From Solirubrobacterales bacterium (GTDB lineage: Bacteria; Actinomycetota; Thermoleophilia; Solirubrobacterales; 70-9), in NCBI GenBank assembly GCA_009379895.1, contig WHSW01000001.1, forward strand, positions 15,064 through 76,739: 61,676 nucleotides of DNA. The letters run 5' to 3'. Positions within the stretch are counted from its first letter, which is position 1, and every line of letters begins with the position of its first letter. Under the pieces are notes generated by a model that ran no database searches, was not told the origin of the DNA, and worked only from the letters and a program-made list of their open reading frames with translations. Positions 42,019-50,268 of the stretch are shown here, one piece after another. The position numbers and the translations under genes were made by a program.

Positions 42019-42294
42019 GTGCGACCCACGGCATCCCTGCTCGTAATCGCAACGGCCGTCGTGGTCGCGCTTTTGGCGGCGAGTGGGGGATACGGGTACC
42101 ACCGCGACGAGCTCTACTTCGTAGCCGCCGGCGACCATCTCGCCTGGCGGTCGTTCAGCGGCTGTCGGATCGAGGCGACGATCGCCAACGACGACGGCGT
42201 CGACAACCAGGAGCGCGGCGAACCGGTGTGGCTGTGTGACGCCACGCGCCGCCCCTGGTCGGAACTCTGGCCGCGCTTTCGCGAGCTTGGTTAG
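42019..42294 (+). pseudogene. Family-39-like glycosyltransferase with a large in-frame internal deletion
   Basis: A 91-codon frame whose first half (LLVIATAVVVALLAASGGYGYHRDELYFVAAGDHLAW) matches the N-terminus of ArnT/PMT-like membrane glycosyltransferases, with the Y-H-R-D-E-L-Y motif at the active-site loop. The second half (CRIEATIANDDGVDNQERG, WSELWPRFRELG) matches their extreme C-terminus. About 400 residues of helices and soluble domain are missing, and the frame is kept across the join near residue 45. Only one membrane helix remains, so the enzyme cannot work. GTG 42019 with TAACGT nine bases upstream might still be expressed. Confidence 0.6.
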
Positions 42295-42329
42295 GCGGGC
42301 CTTGCGCCTGAGACCGTGGGGCCGCCGGC

Positions 42330-43070
42330 TCAGTCCTCGAAGATCAGCTCCATCGCGCGCTCGAGATGGCCGCGCGTCAGCCGCTCGGCCTCGGCGCCGT
42401 CGCCGCGCTCGATCGCCGTCGCGATCGCGCGGTGCGCGTCGTGGTCGGCACGCAGCCCACTCGGGTCGAGGCGGTCCTCGTACAGGGTCGCCCCGATTCG
42501 CCCGATCCAGACGTGCTCCATGAACTGGACCAGCTGCTGGTTGCCGGTCGCCTCGACCAGGGCCAGGTGGAAGTCGCGATTGGACTGAAAGTGCTTCGCC
42601 GACGAGCGGCCGGCCCGCGACTCCGCCCGGATCGCGGCTCGCATCCGCTTCAGCGGACGCTCGAGGTGGCGGTCGGCCGCGAGCCGCGCCGCGCCCGGCT
42701 CGACCACCAGCCTGGTGTCGTAGCTCGAGCGCAGCTGCTCGTCGGTCGCCGTCGCGACCCGCGCGCCGCGGTTGGCGTACAGGTCGACCAGGCCCTCGGC
42801 GGCGAGCCGGCGCAGCGCCTCGCGCACCGGGGTTCGCGAGACGCCGAACTCGGTCGCCAGATCCTCCTGGTGCAGGCGCGAGCCGCGCTCGATCTCGCCG
42901 CCCGCGATCCGGTCGCGGAGCACGCCGTAGACCTGGTCGGCGACGCTCTGGACCTGAAAGCTCGCCCCGTCGGCGGGAGCGGCGTTGAGCGCGCCGGCGA
43001 CGGGCGGGTCGGTGGGCGCGCGAGTGGTTCGGCGTGCGTCGTTGGCGGCGCGCGTGGGTTCGGCGGCCAT
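42330..43070 (-). CDS. GntR-family regulator, FCD (FadR-like) subfamily
   Basis: A 246-residue repressor. The winged helix (about 45-110) reads VADQVYGVLRDRIAGGEIERGSRLHQEDLATEFGVSRTPVREALRRLAAEGLV, the diagnostic GntR segment. The FCD ligand domain follows, with its metal-binding Asp/His residues (RDFHLALVEATGNQQL, HDAHRAIATAIERGD). FCD proteins sense carboxylic acids or sugar acids. Start ATG 43070 is preferred; ATG 43097 would include the dyad. It diverges from the gamma-glutamyl hydrolase gene, and its upstream region holds ATGGATTTCGTATCCAT. It is the best candidate to bind the ATAATGTA boxes in this island; FCD regulators often bind GTATAC-containing dyads. Confidence 0.88.
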   Translation of the reverse strand: MAAEPTRAANDARRTTRAPTDPPVAGALNAAPADGASFQVQSVADQVYGVLRDRIAGGEIERGSRLHQEDLATEFGVSRTPVREALRRLAAEGLVDLYANRGARVATATDEQLRSSYDTRLVVEPGAARLAADRHLERPLKRMRAAIRAESRAGRSSAKHFQSNRDFHLALVEATGNQQLVQFMEHVWIGRIGATLYEDRLDPSGLRADHDAHRAIATAIERGDGAEAERLTRGHLERAMELIFED

Positions 43071-43095
43071 CTCGTTAGCGAGGGTAACAGCGACC

Positions 43096-43119
43096 ATGGA
43101 TTTCGTATCCATTCGAATG
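43096..43119. promoter_or_regulatory. Nested dyads in the gntR promoter
   Basis: ATGGAT-TTCGT-ATCCAT (43096-43112, perfect 6-bp arms) overlaps the perfect palindrome CATTCGAATG (43110-43119). GTATCC recurs in the ATAATGTA boxes (AATGTATCC). This is probably the autoregulatory site. Confidence 0.55.
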
Positions 43120-43166
43120 TTTGCCGAACCGAGCGCCGTCGCGCGCATCGGGAGCGCGGCGTGGGG

Positions 43167-43193
43167 CCGCTTGCGCTACCTCAGGTGGCGCAA
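43167..43193. repeat. 27-base near-perfect inverted repeat between gntR and the hydrolase gene
   Basis: Arms GCTTGCGC and GCGCAAGC with an inner ACCT/AGGT pair, centred on C. The rest of this 258-base intergenic region contains no gene. It may be a transcription-insulating hairpin between divergent units or a protein-binding site. Confidence 0.6.
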
Positions 43194-43312
43194 GCCGCCC
43201 AACGCGGCGCCACCGCCCCGGAACGCCGCCACGGCCCGAACGTCGCCAGCACATGGCGCTCCGAACGCCCGACCCCATACGGCGCCATGGCCGCGAGCCC
43301 GCCCCGCGATTC

Positions 43313-43326
43313 GGATACATTATTCA
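43313..43326. promoter_or_regulatory. ATAATGTA-type box (copy 2) upstream of the gamma-glutamyl hydrolase
   Basis: GGATACATTATTCA, three bases before GTG 43329. TACATT (43316-43321) also fits a leaderless -10 with a 7-base spacer, so a repressor bound here would cover the promoter. Confidence 0.65.
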
Positions 43327-43328
43327 CC

Positions 43329-44069
43329 GTGCGCGATCGAGTCAGGATCGGGATCGTCGGTGATCGGCGCGCGGCGAGCTTCGGGGCCTGGAACGAGGTC
43401 GAGCTGAGCCTCGTCTGGAACGACTACGTCGAGGCGCTCACGCGGGCCGGCGCCGCCCCGATCGTCTTCCCGGTCGCCGAGTGCTTCGCCGACGCGCCCG
43501 AGCTGGCGCTCGACGTCGTCGACGGGCTCGTGCTCAGCGGCGGCCGCGACCTCGACGCGGGCTCATACGGCGAGGACCCCGATCCGGCCAACGAGCTCGG
43601 CGACCCCCTGCGCGACCGGGTCGAGCTCGCGATCGCGCGCGCCGCGCTCGAGCGCGACCTGCCGACCCTCGGCGTCTGCCGGGGCATGCAGATTCTCAAC
43701 GTCGTCCTCGGCGGCGGCATCGAGCAGCACCTCGCCGACCCCGAGCGCACCCACCGCGGCGACCCGGGCACCTTCGTCGGCCACGGGGTCGAGGCGGTGA
43801 GCGGCACCCGGCTCGCGGCGATCCTCGGCCCCGGTCGCAGCGAGGTGCGCTCGCACCATCACCAGGGCGTCGAGCCGCTCGCCGGACCGCTGAGGATCGC
43901 GGCACGCTCTCCCGACGGGGTCGTCGAGGCGGCCGAGGACCCGGCCCGCAGCTTCTGCGTGGCGGTGCTCTGGCACCCCGAGGAGGACCTCGACGGTGGC
44001 GGTCTCGACATCTACGAGGCGCTCGTCGCCGCGGCGCGATCCCACCGCGAGGCTGAGGTAGCCGCGTGA
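43329..44069 (+). CDS. Gamma-glutamyl-gamma-aminobutyrate hydrolase-like (peptidase C26, PuuD type)
   Basis: A 246-residue class I amidotransferase-fold hydrolase. The catalytic triad is complete: Cys117 in GVCRGMQILN, His216 and Glu218 in VLWHPEED. FVGHGVEAVSG and EVRSHHHQGVEPL are typical of PuuD. PuuD cleaves gamma-glutamyl-GABA to glutamate and GABA in putrescine breakdown; homologues free other acids from their gamma-glutamyl form. It diverges from the GntR gene, carries the ATAATGTA box, and complements the GS-like ligase encoded at 54-55.5 kb. The start is GTG 43329 (leaderless). Confidence 0.88.
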   Translation: MRDRVRIGIVGDRRAASFGAWNEVELSLVWNDYVEALTRAGAAPIVFPVAECFADAPELALDVVDGLVLSGGRDLDAGSYGEDPDPANELGDPLRDRVELAIARAALERDLPTLGVCRGMQILNVVLGGGIEQHLADPERTHRGDPGTFVGHGVEAVSGTRLAAILGPGRSEVRSHHHQGVEPLAGPLRIAARSPDGVVEAAEDPARSFCVAVLWHPEEDLDGGGLDIYEALVAAARSHREAEVAA

Positions 44070-44105
44070 ACGCCGCGCGAGCGAGGTCGAGGCAGCGGCG
44101 ATGAG

Positions 44106-44984
44106 GTGGCGGTGGTGAGGCGGGCGCGGGTGATTCGCGACGGCGAGGTGACCGATGCCGGGTTCGAGGGCTCTCGGCTCGTGCTCGCCGACGGGACCCG
44201 CATCGACGAGGCCGACGCCGAGTGGCTGGCCCCGGTCGAGCCCGGGAAGATCGTCGCCACGCACCTCACGTACCGCTCCCGTGTCACCGAGTACGCGATG
44301 GCGGCCCCGCCGGCCGAGCCCTCCTACTTCCTCAAGCCGCCGAGCTCGCTCTCGGCCCACCGGGCGGCGGTCGCCCGCCCGCGGGGCTGTCAGTTCCTCA
44401 ACTACGAGGGCGAGATCGCGGTCGTGATCGGCGAGCGATGCGTCGGCGTCAGCGAGGCCGACGCGCTGAACCACGTCGCCGGCTACACGGTCGCCGACGA
44501 CTTCGGGGTGCACGACTTTCGCCACGCCGACCGCGGCTCGATGCTGCGCGTCAAGGGTCAGGACGGGTTCTGCCCGCTCGGCCCGGCGATCGTCGATGCC
44601 GCCGAAGTCGACCCCGAGGACCTCACCGTACGCACCTTCGTCGACGGCGAGCTCGCCCAGGAGGGCCACACCGGCACCGACCTGATCTTCTCCTTCGCCT
44701 ACCAGATCGCCGACGTCTCGCGCCTGATCACCCTCGAGCCCGGCGACGTGCTGCTCACCGGCACCCCGGCGAACTCGCGCCCCGTCGCCCCGGGGGCGGT
44801 GGTCGAGGTCGAGGTCGAGGGCATCGGGCGCCTGCGCAACCACATCGTCGAGCTCGACCGCGAGCTCGAGGAGGTCGGCGTGGCGCCGCAGGTCACCGCC
44901 CAGACCCTGCACGTGGCGCTCGCGATGCCCGAGGACGAGGCCGAGGCCCGGATCGCGGCCGGGGACTACCGTTCGAGCGAGTGA
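44106..44984 (+). CDS. Fumarylacetoacetate hydrolase (FAH)-family protein
   Basis: A 292-residue FAH-fold enzyme. The metal-binding acids are in LNYEGEIAVVIGERC (E-x-E) and VADDFGVHDFRH (Asp), with KGQDGFCPLGPAIV and the C-terminal LLTGTPANSRPV, the usual G-T-P loop. Members hydrolyse or decarboxylate beta-diketo acids such as 2-oxohept-3-ene-dioate or 4-oxalocrotonate, late steps of meta ring cleavage. GTG 44106 is the likely start (three GTGs cluster there). The stop overlaps the GTG of the extradiol-type gene (GTGA), so the two proteins are made together. Confidence 0.88.
   Translation: MAVVRRARVIRDGEVTDAGFEGSRLVLADGTRIDEADAEWLAPVEPGKIVATHLTYRSRVTEYAMAAPPAEPSYFLKPPSSLSAHRAAVARPRGCQFLNYEGEIAVVIGERCVGVSEADALNHVAGYTVADDFGVHDFRHADRGSMLRVKGQDGFCPLGPAIVDAAEVDPEDLTVRTFVDGELAQEGHTGTDLIFSFAYQIADVSRLITLEPGDVLLTGTPANSRPVAPGAVVEVEVEGIGRLRNHIVELDRELEEVGVAPQVTAQTLHVALAMPEDEAEARIAAGDYRSSE
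44967..44972 (+). promoter_or_regulatory. TACCGT box inside the FAH gene
   Basis: TACCGT lies 8 bases before GTG 44981 and may provide an internal leaderless promoter for the dioxygenase-like gene. Coincidence is possible because it is within a coding region. Confidence 0.3.
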
Positions 44985-45901
44985 TCCTGCGTGTCCATCA
45001 CGCGACGCTGCGCGTCCACGACCCGGTCGAGGCGCGCGAGCGCTGGGCGCGGCTGCACGGCCTGAGCGGTGAGGGGGACGCCGAGCGGGCGCTGCTGCGC
45101 TGCGCCTACGAGGACTTCTGCCTCGAGCTGCGCCGCGACGACGCCGACCCGGGGGTCGAGCACGTCGCCTACGAGCTGCGCTCGGGCGTCTCGCTCGCCG
45201 AGGCGGCCGAGCGGGTGGCCGAGGCGGGGGAGGCCTTCGAGGAGGTCGAGGTCCCGATCCGGGGTCGCGGGCTGCGGCTCTCCGACCCCGACGGCAACCG
45301 CATCGTCCTCGTCGAGCGGGTGATCGCCGACGATCGCAAGCCCGCGGTGGCGCGCTTCACCGATCAGCTGCCCGGGTATCACCCGCGCCGCCTCCAGCAC
45401 GTCAACTACCTGACCGCCGACACGCCGCGGCTCGCCGACTGGTATGAGGGCGTCCTCGGCCTGCGGGTCTCAGACTGGGTCGGCGACGGCGCGGTGTGGC
45501 TGCACGCCGACCGCGACCACCACGTGGTCGCCTTCCTCGACAAGGGCTACGCCCATGTCCATCATCTCGCCTTCGAGCTCACCGACTGGGGGGAGATGCG
45601 AGTCGCGCTCGACCACCTCGCGCAGCACGGCCGGCCGCTGGCCTGGGGCCCCGGCCGCCACACGATGGCCCAGAACCTGTTCGCCTACTGCCGGATGGTC
45701 GAGGAGGAGATGTTCGTCGAGCTCTTCTGCGATATGGAGCAGCTCGAGCCCGACCACCAGCCGCGCCACTTCGCCGACGACCCCCACGGCGCCAACGCGT
45801 GGGGGATCCTGCCCCCACGCTCCTATTTTCGCTTCGACGCCGCGGCGATCGACGCCGAGCGCGAGCAGCTCGAGGCGCAGCAGGGGCTGCCGGAGGGCTG
45901 A
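44981..45901 (+). CDS. Extradiol-dioxygenase-like two-domain VOC protein
   Basis: A 306-residue protein of two VOC domains (about 1-115 and 135-255), the architecture of type I extradiol ring-cleaving dioxygenases. The C-terminal domain keeps the 2-His-1-Glu iron site: His140 in RRLQHVNYL, His194/195 in HVHHLAFEL and Glu247 in MFVELF. GPGRHTMAQNLFAYCRM matches the active-site strand of homoprotocatechuate and catechol 2,3-dioxygenases. The C-terminal helix is acidic. Cleavage of a catechol next to the hydroxyls is expected, but some relatives cleave other diols. The start is GTG 44981, overlapping the FAH stop. Confidence 0.87.
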   Translation: MILRVHHATLRVHDPVEARERWARLHGLSGEGDAERALLRCAYEDFCLELRRDDADPGVEHVAYELRSGVSLAEAAERVAEAGEAFEEVEVPIRGRGLRLSDPDGNRIVLVERVIADDRKPAVARFTDQLPGYHPRRLQHVNYLTADTPRLADWYEGVLGLRVSDWVGDGAVWLHADRDHHVVAFLDKGYAHVHHLAFELTDWGEMRVALDHLAQHGRPLAWGPGRHTMAQNLFAYCRMVEEEMFVELFCDMEQLEPDHQPRHFADDPHGANAWGILPPRSYFRFDAAAIDAEREQLEAQQGLPEG

Positions 45902-45925
45902 GCGGTCCGCGCGCCCGGGCCCGGC

Positions 45926-48535
45926 TCAGCCGCCGAGCTTGCCGCGGGCGGCCGGGTAGGCGTCGACCATGAGGTAGACGCGCAGCGGGCCCGTACCCGT
46001 GCCCGCCGTCAGCGGGACGCTCACCCGCCGGAGGTTGCCGGCCGCGTCGGTTGTGCGCGTGGTCTGAGTGCCGTAGTCCAGCGGGAGCGGCGCGCCACTG
46101 CGCGCGTCGACCGCCAGCAGCGCGACGCTGCGCTCGGAGGGCTTGAGCCGCGAGCCGGTCAGGTCGGCGACCAGCGTCTCGCCCTGGCGGGAGAAGCTCA
46201 CGGCGCCCACGCCGCCGGGAGGGCGCTGAACCCCGCCCTCATAGGGGGCCATCGCGGCGCCGCCGAAGATCCTCAGTGGCCGGCCCTGCGCGCAGAGGCC
46301 GAGTTGCTCGAGGAAGGGCCCGTAGACGGCGACGTCCGCGCAGTTGACCGTGATGTCCGTCTCGGGCGTCCCGAGCACACGGCCCGATGAGTTCGTGCGG
46401 GCATCGATGCGCCAGTCCTCGGTCTGGATCCCGAAGCCGTTGAGCACGAAGGTCGCGCCGCCGCTGTTCGACAGGGTCAGCAGCCCGTGGTCGTACTTGG
46501 CCACGAACGGCACGAGGTACGTCGTCGACGGGTCGGGCACGACGCGGCTGCTGTCGGTGCCCGCCGCGTGCGCTCCGACCATCCACACGATCGCCTGCCC
46601 CGGCCGCGAGGACTCGACCATCCCCAAGAGGAAGTCGAGGCTCTCGAAGCCGATCTGGTTGTAGCTCGGCAGCAGGTCGGGCAGCGGCAGCGCGAGCTGG
46701 TTGAGCAGCCACACCCCCGACCGGTCCCCGGGCGCGCGCGGGACGCGCAGCGGGAACTTGCGGCCGGCGCCGCCCCCCCGCACGCGGAAGCGGTGCGTCT
46801 CGTGGATGCGGCCGCCCACCCGTCCGCCGGTGAAGTCGAGGCCCTTGCGCTGCGGGTGGACGACGTAGGTGCCGTCGATCGAGACCTCGACCGACCGCCC
46901 GGTCGGGAGCCTGGGGTCGGGAACGATGACCAGATAGCGACGGTCGCCCGAGACGAAAACCTCGGGTCGCCGGGCACGCTTGCTCAGCGTCGTGCGGCCG
47001 CGGCCGCCGTCCTGCCCGCCGCCGCGCCGCTCACCGTCGCGCCCGCCGCCGACCGACCGCACGCGCACCCGCAGCCCCTTCGGATTGATGAACGCGAGTC
47101 GCGAGCGCCCCTTGCGCACGAACAGCCACAGCGCGAGCGGCTGGTTGGCGTCGAGCGTGCGCGGCTGCTTCTTCTTGAGGATTCCGAACGGCGAGACCGA
47201 GTACAGATGCGCGCCCGGCCGCGGCTGCGGCGGCGGGCCACAGCGCTTGTCGCGCCGTCCCTTGGGGCGCAGGCAGTAGTCGTAGGGGACGCTGAAGATG
47301 TTGCCGTTGGAGTCGGCGGCGACGATCACGTCCTCGCCGAGCGCCGGCGAGGAGTTGATCGTCGCGCGCCTCCCGGGCGAGAGCTTCATCGCCCAGCGCA
47401 GCGTTCCATCGGCGTTCAGAACGTAGAGCCGGCCGTCGCCGCCGCCGATGTAGCTGTTGCCCTTGCCGTCGACGGCCGGCGAGGAGCGGATCGGGTTGAG
47501 CGTGTCGTACTGCCAGACCTTGCTGCCGTCGTCGGGGTCGATCCCGTATACCGAGCCGTCGGTGGAGGGCTGCACGATCGTCCCGTTCGGGAGCTGCGCC
47601 GGGCTGGAGTAGATGTGATCGCGCGTCGGGAACTCCCACAGCCCGCGACCAGTGGCCTTGTCGTAGGCGTGGACGAAGCCGTCGAAGGCGCCCACGATCA
47701 CCTTGCCGTCTCCGGTCAGCAGCGGGCTCGCGACGACGCTGCCCGGAATGTCGGCCGACCACTGGGTGGCGCCCGTGGCGCCGTCGATCGACCACAGGTT
47801 GGGCGCGCCGCCGAGGAAGAAGTTGTTGCCGACGAAGAGCGAGTTCGTGGCCGTGTCCACCGCGGGGAGCGACCAGTTGTTGTCGCGGGTCGGGAACGCC
47901 CAGTCCGTCGTCGCGGTGTCGCGGTTGATCCCGTAGATGCGGAAGTTGTCGTCCGGGACGACCAGCGTCCCGTCGCCCTCGATCGCGACGTTGCCCTCGA
48001 ACCAGTTCAGCAGGCCGCCCGTCTCGGAGGCCGGCTGGGCGGCGTAGGTCCACACCGGGCGTCCGGTCGCCGCGTCGCGCGCGTAGAGGTGACCGTCGCC
48101 GGATGGCACATAGACGCGACCGCGATCGTCGAGCAGCGCCGCCGAGTCGATGATCTCGCGCGTGGGAAGCTTCCAGCGCAACTTCCCGTCGCGCCCGATC
48201 GCGTAGAAGTTCTGGTCGGCGGAGCCGACGAAGACCGTGCCGTCACCGCCGATCACGGGGGAGCTGAAGATGCCCTCTCGCGCCTTGAAGGTCCACAGGC
48301 GCCCGCCCTTGCGGCGCGGGCGCACGGGGCTGCGCGCGGTCTGTGCCGCGTCGCGGCGAAACTTCGGCCAGGGGCTGTGCGGGTCGAGGGGAACGTCGTA
48401 GGTGTACGGGGCCGTTCCCGTGTCGGGCGCGGCCGCCGACGCCGGCGTCGCGAGCGCCGCCAGCGCGAACACCGCGCACGCGAGCGCGGTGCACTCGGCG
48501 ATCGGACGCACCCGCTCCCTAGCCATGACCCGCAC
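45926..48535 (-). CDS. Large secreted PQQ-like beta-propeller protein
   Basis: An 869-residue exported protein. A signal peptide (residues about 8-35, ALACAVFALAALATPASA-A) precedes a propeller of repeated W-x-F/Y-T blades (residues about 55-400: GGRLWTFKAREGIFSSPVIGG, GKLRWKLPTREIIDSAALL, GRGLWEFPTRDHIYSSPAQL, GSKVWQYDTLNPIRSSP). The pattern is that of PQQ/BamB-type propellers but without evident PQQ ligands. The C-terminal half contains a basic loop rich in Gly/Arg (about 480-520) and beta-rich segments of unknown type. It may be a surface binding protein. It is opposite in strand to the catabolic genes and shares no box with them. ATG 48526 is an alternative start. Confidence 0.8.
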   Translation of the reverse strand: MRVMARERVRPIAECTALACAVFALAALATPASAAAPDTGTAPYTYDVPLDPHSPWPKFRRDAAQTARSPVRPRRKGGRLWTFKAREGIFSSPVIGGDGTVFVGSADQNFYAIGRDGKLRWKLPTREIIDSAALLDDRGRVYVPSGDGHLYARDAATGRPVWTYAAQPASETGGLLNWFEGNVAIEGDGTLVVPDDNFRIYGINRDTATTDWAFPTRDNNWSLPAVDTATNSLFVGNNFFLGGAPNLWSIDGATGATQWSADIPGSVVASPLLTGDGKVIVGAFDGFVHAYDKATGRGLWEFPTRDHIYSSPAQLPNGTIVQPSTDGSVYGIDPDDGSKVWQYDTLNPIRSSPAVDGKGNSYIGGGDGRLYVLNADGTLRWAMKLSPGRRATINSSPALGEDVIVAADSNGNIFSVPYDYCLRPKGRRDKRCGPPPQPRPGAHLYSVSPFGILKKKQPRTLDANQPLALWLFVRKGRSRLAFINPKGLRVRVRSVGGGRDGERRGGGQDGGRGRTTLSKRARRPEVFVSGDRRYLVIVPDPRLPTGRSVEVSIDGTYVVHPQRKGLDFTGGRVGGRIHETHRFRVRGGGAGRKFPLRVPRAPGDRSGVWLLNQLALPLPDLLPSYNQIGFESLDFLLGMVESSRPGQAIVWMVGAHAAGTDSSRVVPDPSTTYLVPFVAKYDHGLLTLSNSGGATFVLNGFGIQTEDWRIDARTNSSGRVLGTPETDITVNCADVAVYGPFLEQLGLCAQGRPLRIFGGAAMAPYEGGVQRPPGGVGAVSFSRQGETLVADLTGSRLKPSERSVALLAVDARSGAPLPLDYGTQTTRTTDAAGNLRRVSVPLTAGTGTGPLRVYLMVDAYPAARGKLGG

Positions 48536-48650
48536 GAACCCATGCCTATCACAGCCTGGATAGTCGTGTCAGTTCCCCATCCGAGCGCACCACAACCATC
48601 GGGGAAACGGCGCTCGGCGGGCCCGGTGGCGGGGAGTTGACTCCGCTGCC

Positions 48651-48670
48651 TTACATAATGTATACATCCG
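48651..48670. promoter_or_regulatory. ATAATGTA-type box (copy 3) with GTATAC palindrome upstream of the permease
   Basis: TTACATAATGTATACATCCG. It contains the interrupted dyad TACAT-a-ATGTA (48652-48662) and the perfect palindrome ATGTATACAT (48658-48667), a form typical of FCD-type GntR operators. It lies 58 bases before the permease ATG. Confidence 0.65.
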
Positions 48671-48727
48671 CCGAACGCACGGAGAGAATGGCCCGCGCCG
48701 TTCGCGCCGGGCCGGGGAGGAGAGCAC

Positions 48728-50266
48728 ATGGAAGCGACGCGCGCACCCGCTTCGGCGGCCACGGCGGGCCGCGAGGGAGGCCTTCATCGGCGGGCCCTCG
48801 GCGTTCCCGACCTCGTCTTCTTCATCGTCGCCGCCTCGGCGCCGCTGACCGTCATCGCGGGCGGGGTCGCCTCCACCTACCTGGTCACCGGCAACGCCGG
48901 CGTCCCGCTGCTCTTCCTCGTGCTCGGCGCGATCCTGGCCCTGTTCGTCTCCGGCTACGCGGCGATGAGCCACCACATCACCAACGCCGGCGCCTTCTAC
49001 GCCTACGTCGCCAAGGGCATCGGCAGGATCGCGGGCGTCGGCACGTCCTTCGTCGCCCTGATCGCCTACAACTCGATGCAGATCGGGATCGGGGGCCTGT
49101 TCGGCGTCGCCTTCGGCGGCTTCATGCTCGACAAGACCGGGATCGACATGGAGTGGTACGTGTGGCTGTTCATCGCGATCGGGGTGATCGGACTGCTCGG
49201 CCAGCTGCAGGTCGACCTGAACGCGAAGGTGCTCGCAGTCTTCCTCACGCTCGAGATCGTCGTCGTCGCGATCTTCGACATCGCGATCGCCGCCGACCCG
49301 GGCCCGCAGGGGATCGTCGCCGACGGCTTCGACCCGTCGATCGCCTTCGGCACCGCGCTCGGCGCCGCGCTCACCTTCACGATGGCCGCCTTCGTCGGCT
49401 TCGAGTCGGCCGCGATCTACGGCGAGGAGGTCAAGAACCCTCGTCGCACCGTCGCCCGCGCCACCTACATCGCGCTCGGGATCACGGCGCTCTTCTACGC
49501 GCTCTCCGCCTGGATGCTCGGCAACGCCGCCGGGCCGGACACGGCCACCAACCCCGAGGCGCTGGTCGAGGCAGGCTTCGTCGGCGCGAGCGGCGGTCCG
49601 GACCCGACCACGATCGTGTTCATCTCGCTCAACGAGCGGATCAGCGCCACCTTCGCCGACATCGCGACGCTGCTCTTCTGCACCAGCCTGTTCGCGGCGA
49701 TGCTCTCGTTCCACAACGCGGTCTCGCGCTACGCGTTCTCGCTCGGCCGCGCCAAGGTGCTGCCTTCGGTCTTCGGCCGCGTCCGGCCCTCGACCGGAGC
49801 TCCCTACGTCGGCTCGCTGATGCAGACCTCGCTCGCGGTGGTGATCGTCGCGCTCTTCGCGCTCTCTGACTCCGACCCGGTGCTGCAGCTGTTCACCTGG
49901 CTGACCAACCTCGGCGCCCTCGGGGTGATCCTGCTGCTGGCGCTGGCGTCGTTCTCGGTGGTCGGCTACTTCGCCAGGCACCCGCACTCCGAGAGCGCCT
50001 GGACGAGCCGGATCTCGCCGGCGCTCGCCGGCGTCCTGCTGAGCGCCGTGTTCGTGATCGCGCTGCTCAACTTCAACGTCCTGATCACCGGCCTCCAGGA
50101 CGCGCCGACCGACGACCGGACGATCATCCTGCCGGCGATCCTGATCGGCGGGGGCTTGATCGGCGTCGGGGTGGGCGCCTGGCTGCGCGCGAAGCGGCCG
50201 GAGGTCTACGCGCGGATCGGCGAGGGCGGGGAGGAGGTCGCCGGCGAGGCGCCGGCGGCGCGCTGA
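48728..50266 (+). CDS. APC-superfamily amino acid/amine permease
   Basis: A 512-residue transporter with about twelve to fourteen hydrophobic helices. The first contains VFFIVAASAPLTVIAGGV (APC signature with the unwound G-x-x-x-G segment), followed by ITNAGAFYAYVAKGIGR and a conserved FVGFESAAIYGEEVKNPRRTV loop typical of amino-acid and polyamine permeases (PuuP/ethanolamine/aromatic type). ATG 48728 has GGGGAGGAG six bases upstream. It carries the ATAATGTA/GTATAC operator and heads a run with a P450 and a PLP decarboxylase, so it is the probable uptake system for the substrate of the island. Confidence 0.9.
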   Translation: MEATRAPASAATAGREGGLHRRALGVPDLVFFIVAASAPLTVIAGGVASTYLVTGNAGVPLLFLVLGAILALFVSGYAAMSHHITNAGAFYAYVAKGIGRIAGVGTSFVALIAYNSMQIGIGGLFGVAFGGFMLDKTGIDMEWYVWLFIAIGVIGLLGQLQVDLNAKVLAVFLTLEIVVVAIFDIAIAADPGPQGIVADGFDPSIAFGTALGAALTFTMAAFVGFESAAIYGEEVKNPRRTVARATYIALGITALFYALSAWMLGNAAGPDTATNPEALVEAGFVGASGGPDPTTIVFISLNERISATFADIATLLFCTSLFAAMLSFHNAVSRYAFSLGRAKVLPSVFGRVRPSTGAPYVGSLMQTSLAVVIVALFALSDSDPVLQLFTWLTNLGALGVILLLALASFSVVGYFARHPHSESAWTSRISPALAGVLLSAVFVIALLNFNVLITGLQDAPTDDRTIILPAILIGGGLIGVGVGAWLRAKRPEVYARIGEGGEEVAGEAPAAR

Positions 50267-50268
50267 CC

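Noticed and set aside
45926-48535. PQQ-dependent alcohol dehydrogenase as part of the catabolic island
   Set aside because: The propeller repeats are present, but I see no cytochrome domain, no vicinal-cysteine ring and no PQQ/calcium ligand pattern, and the gene lacks the ATAATGTA box and faces the other way.
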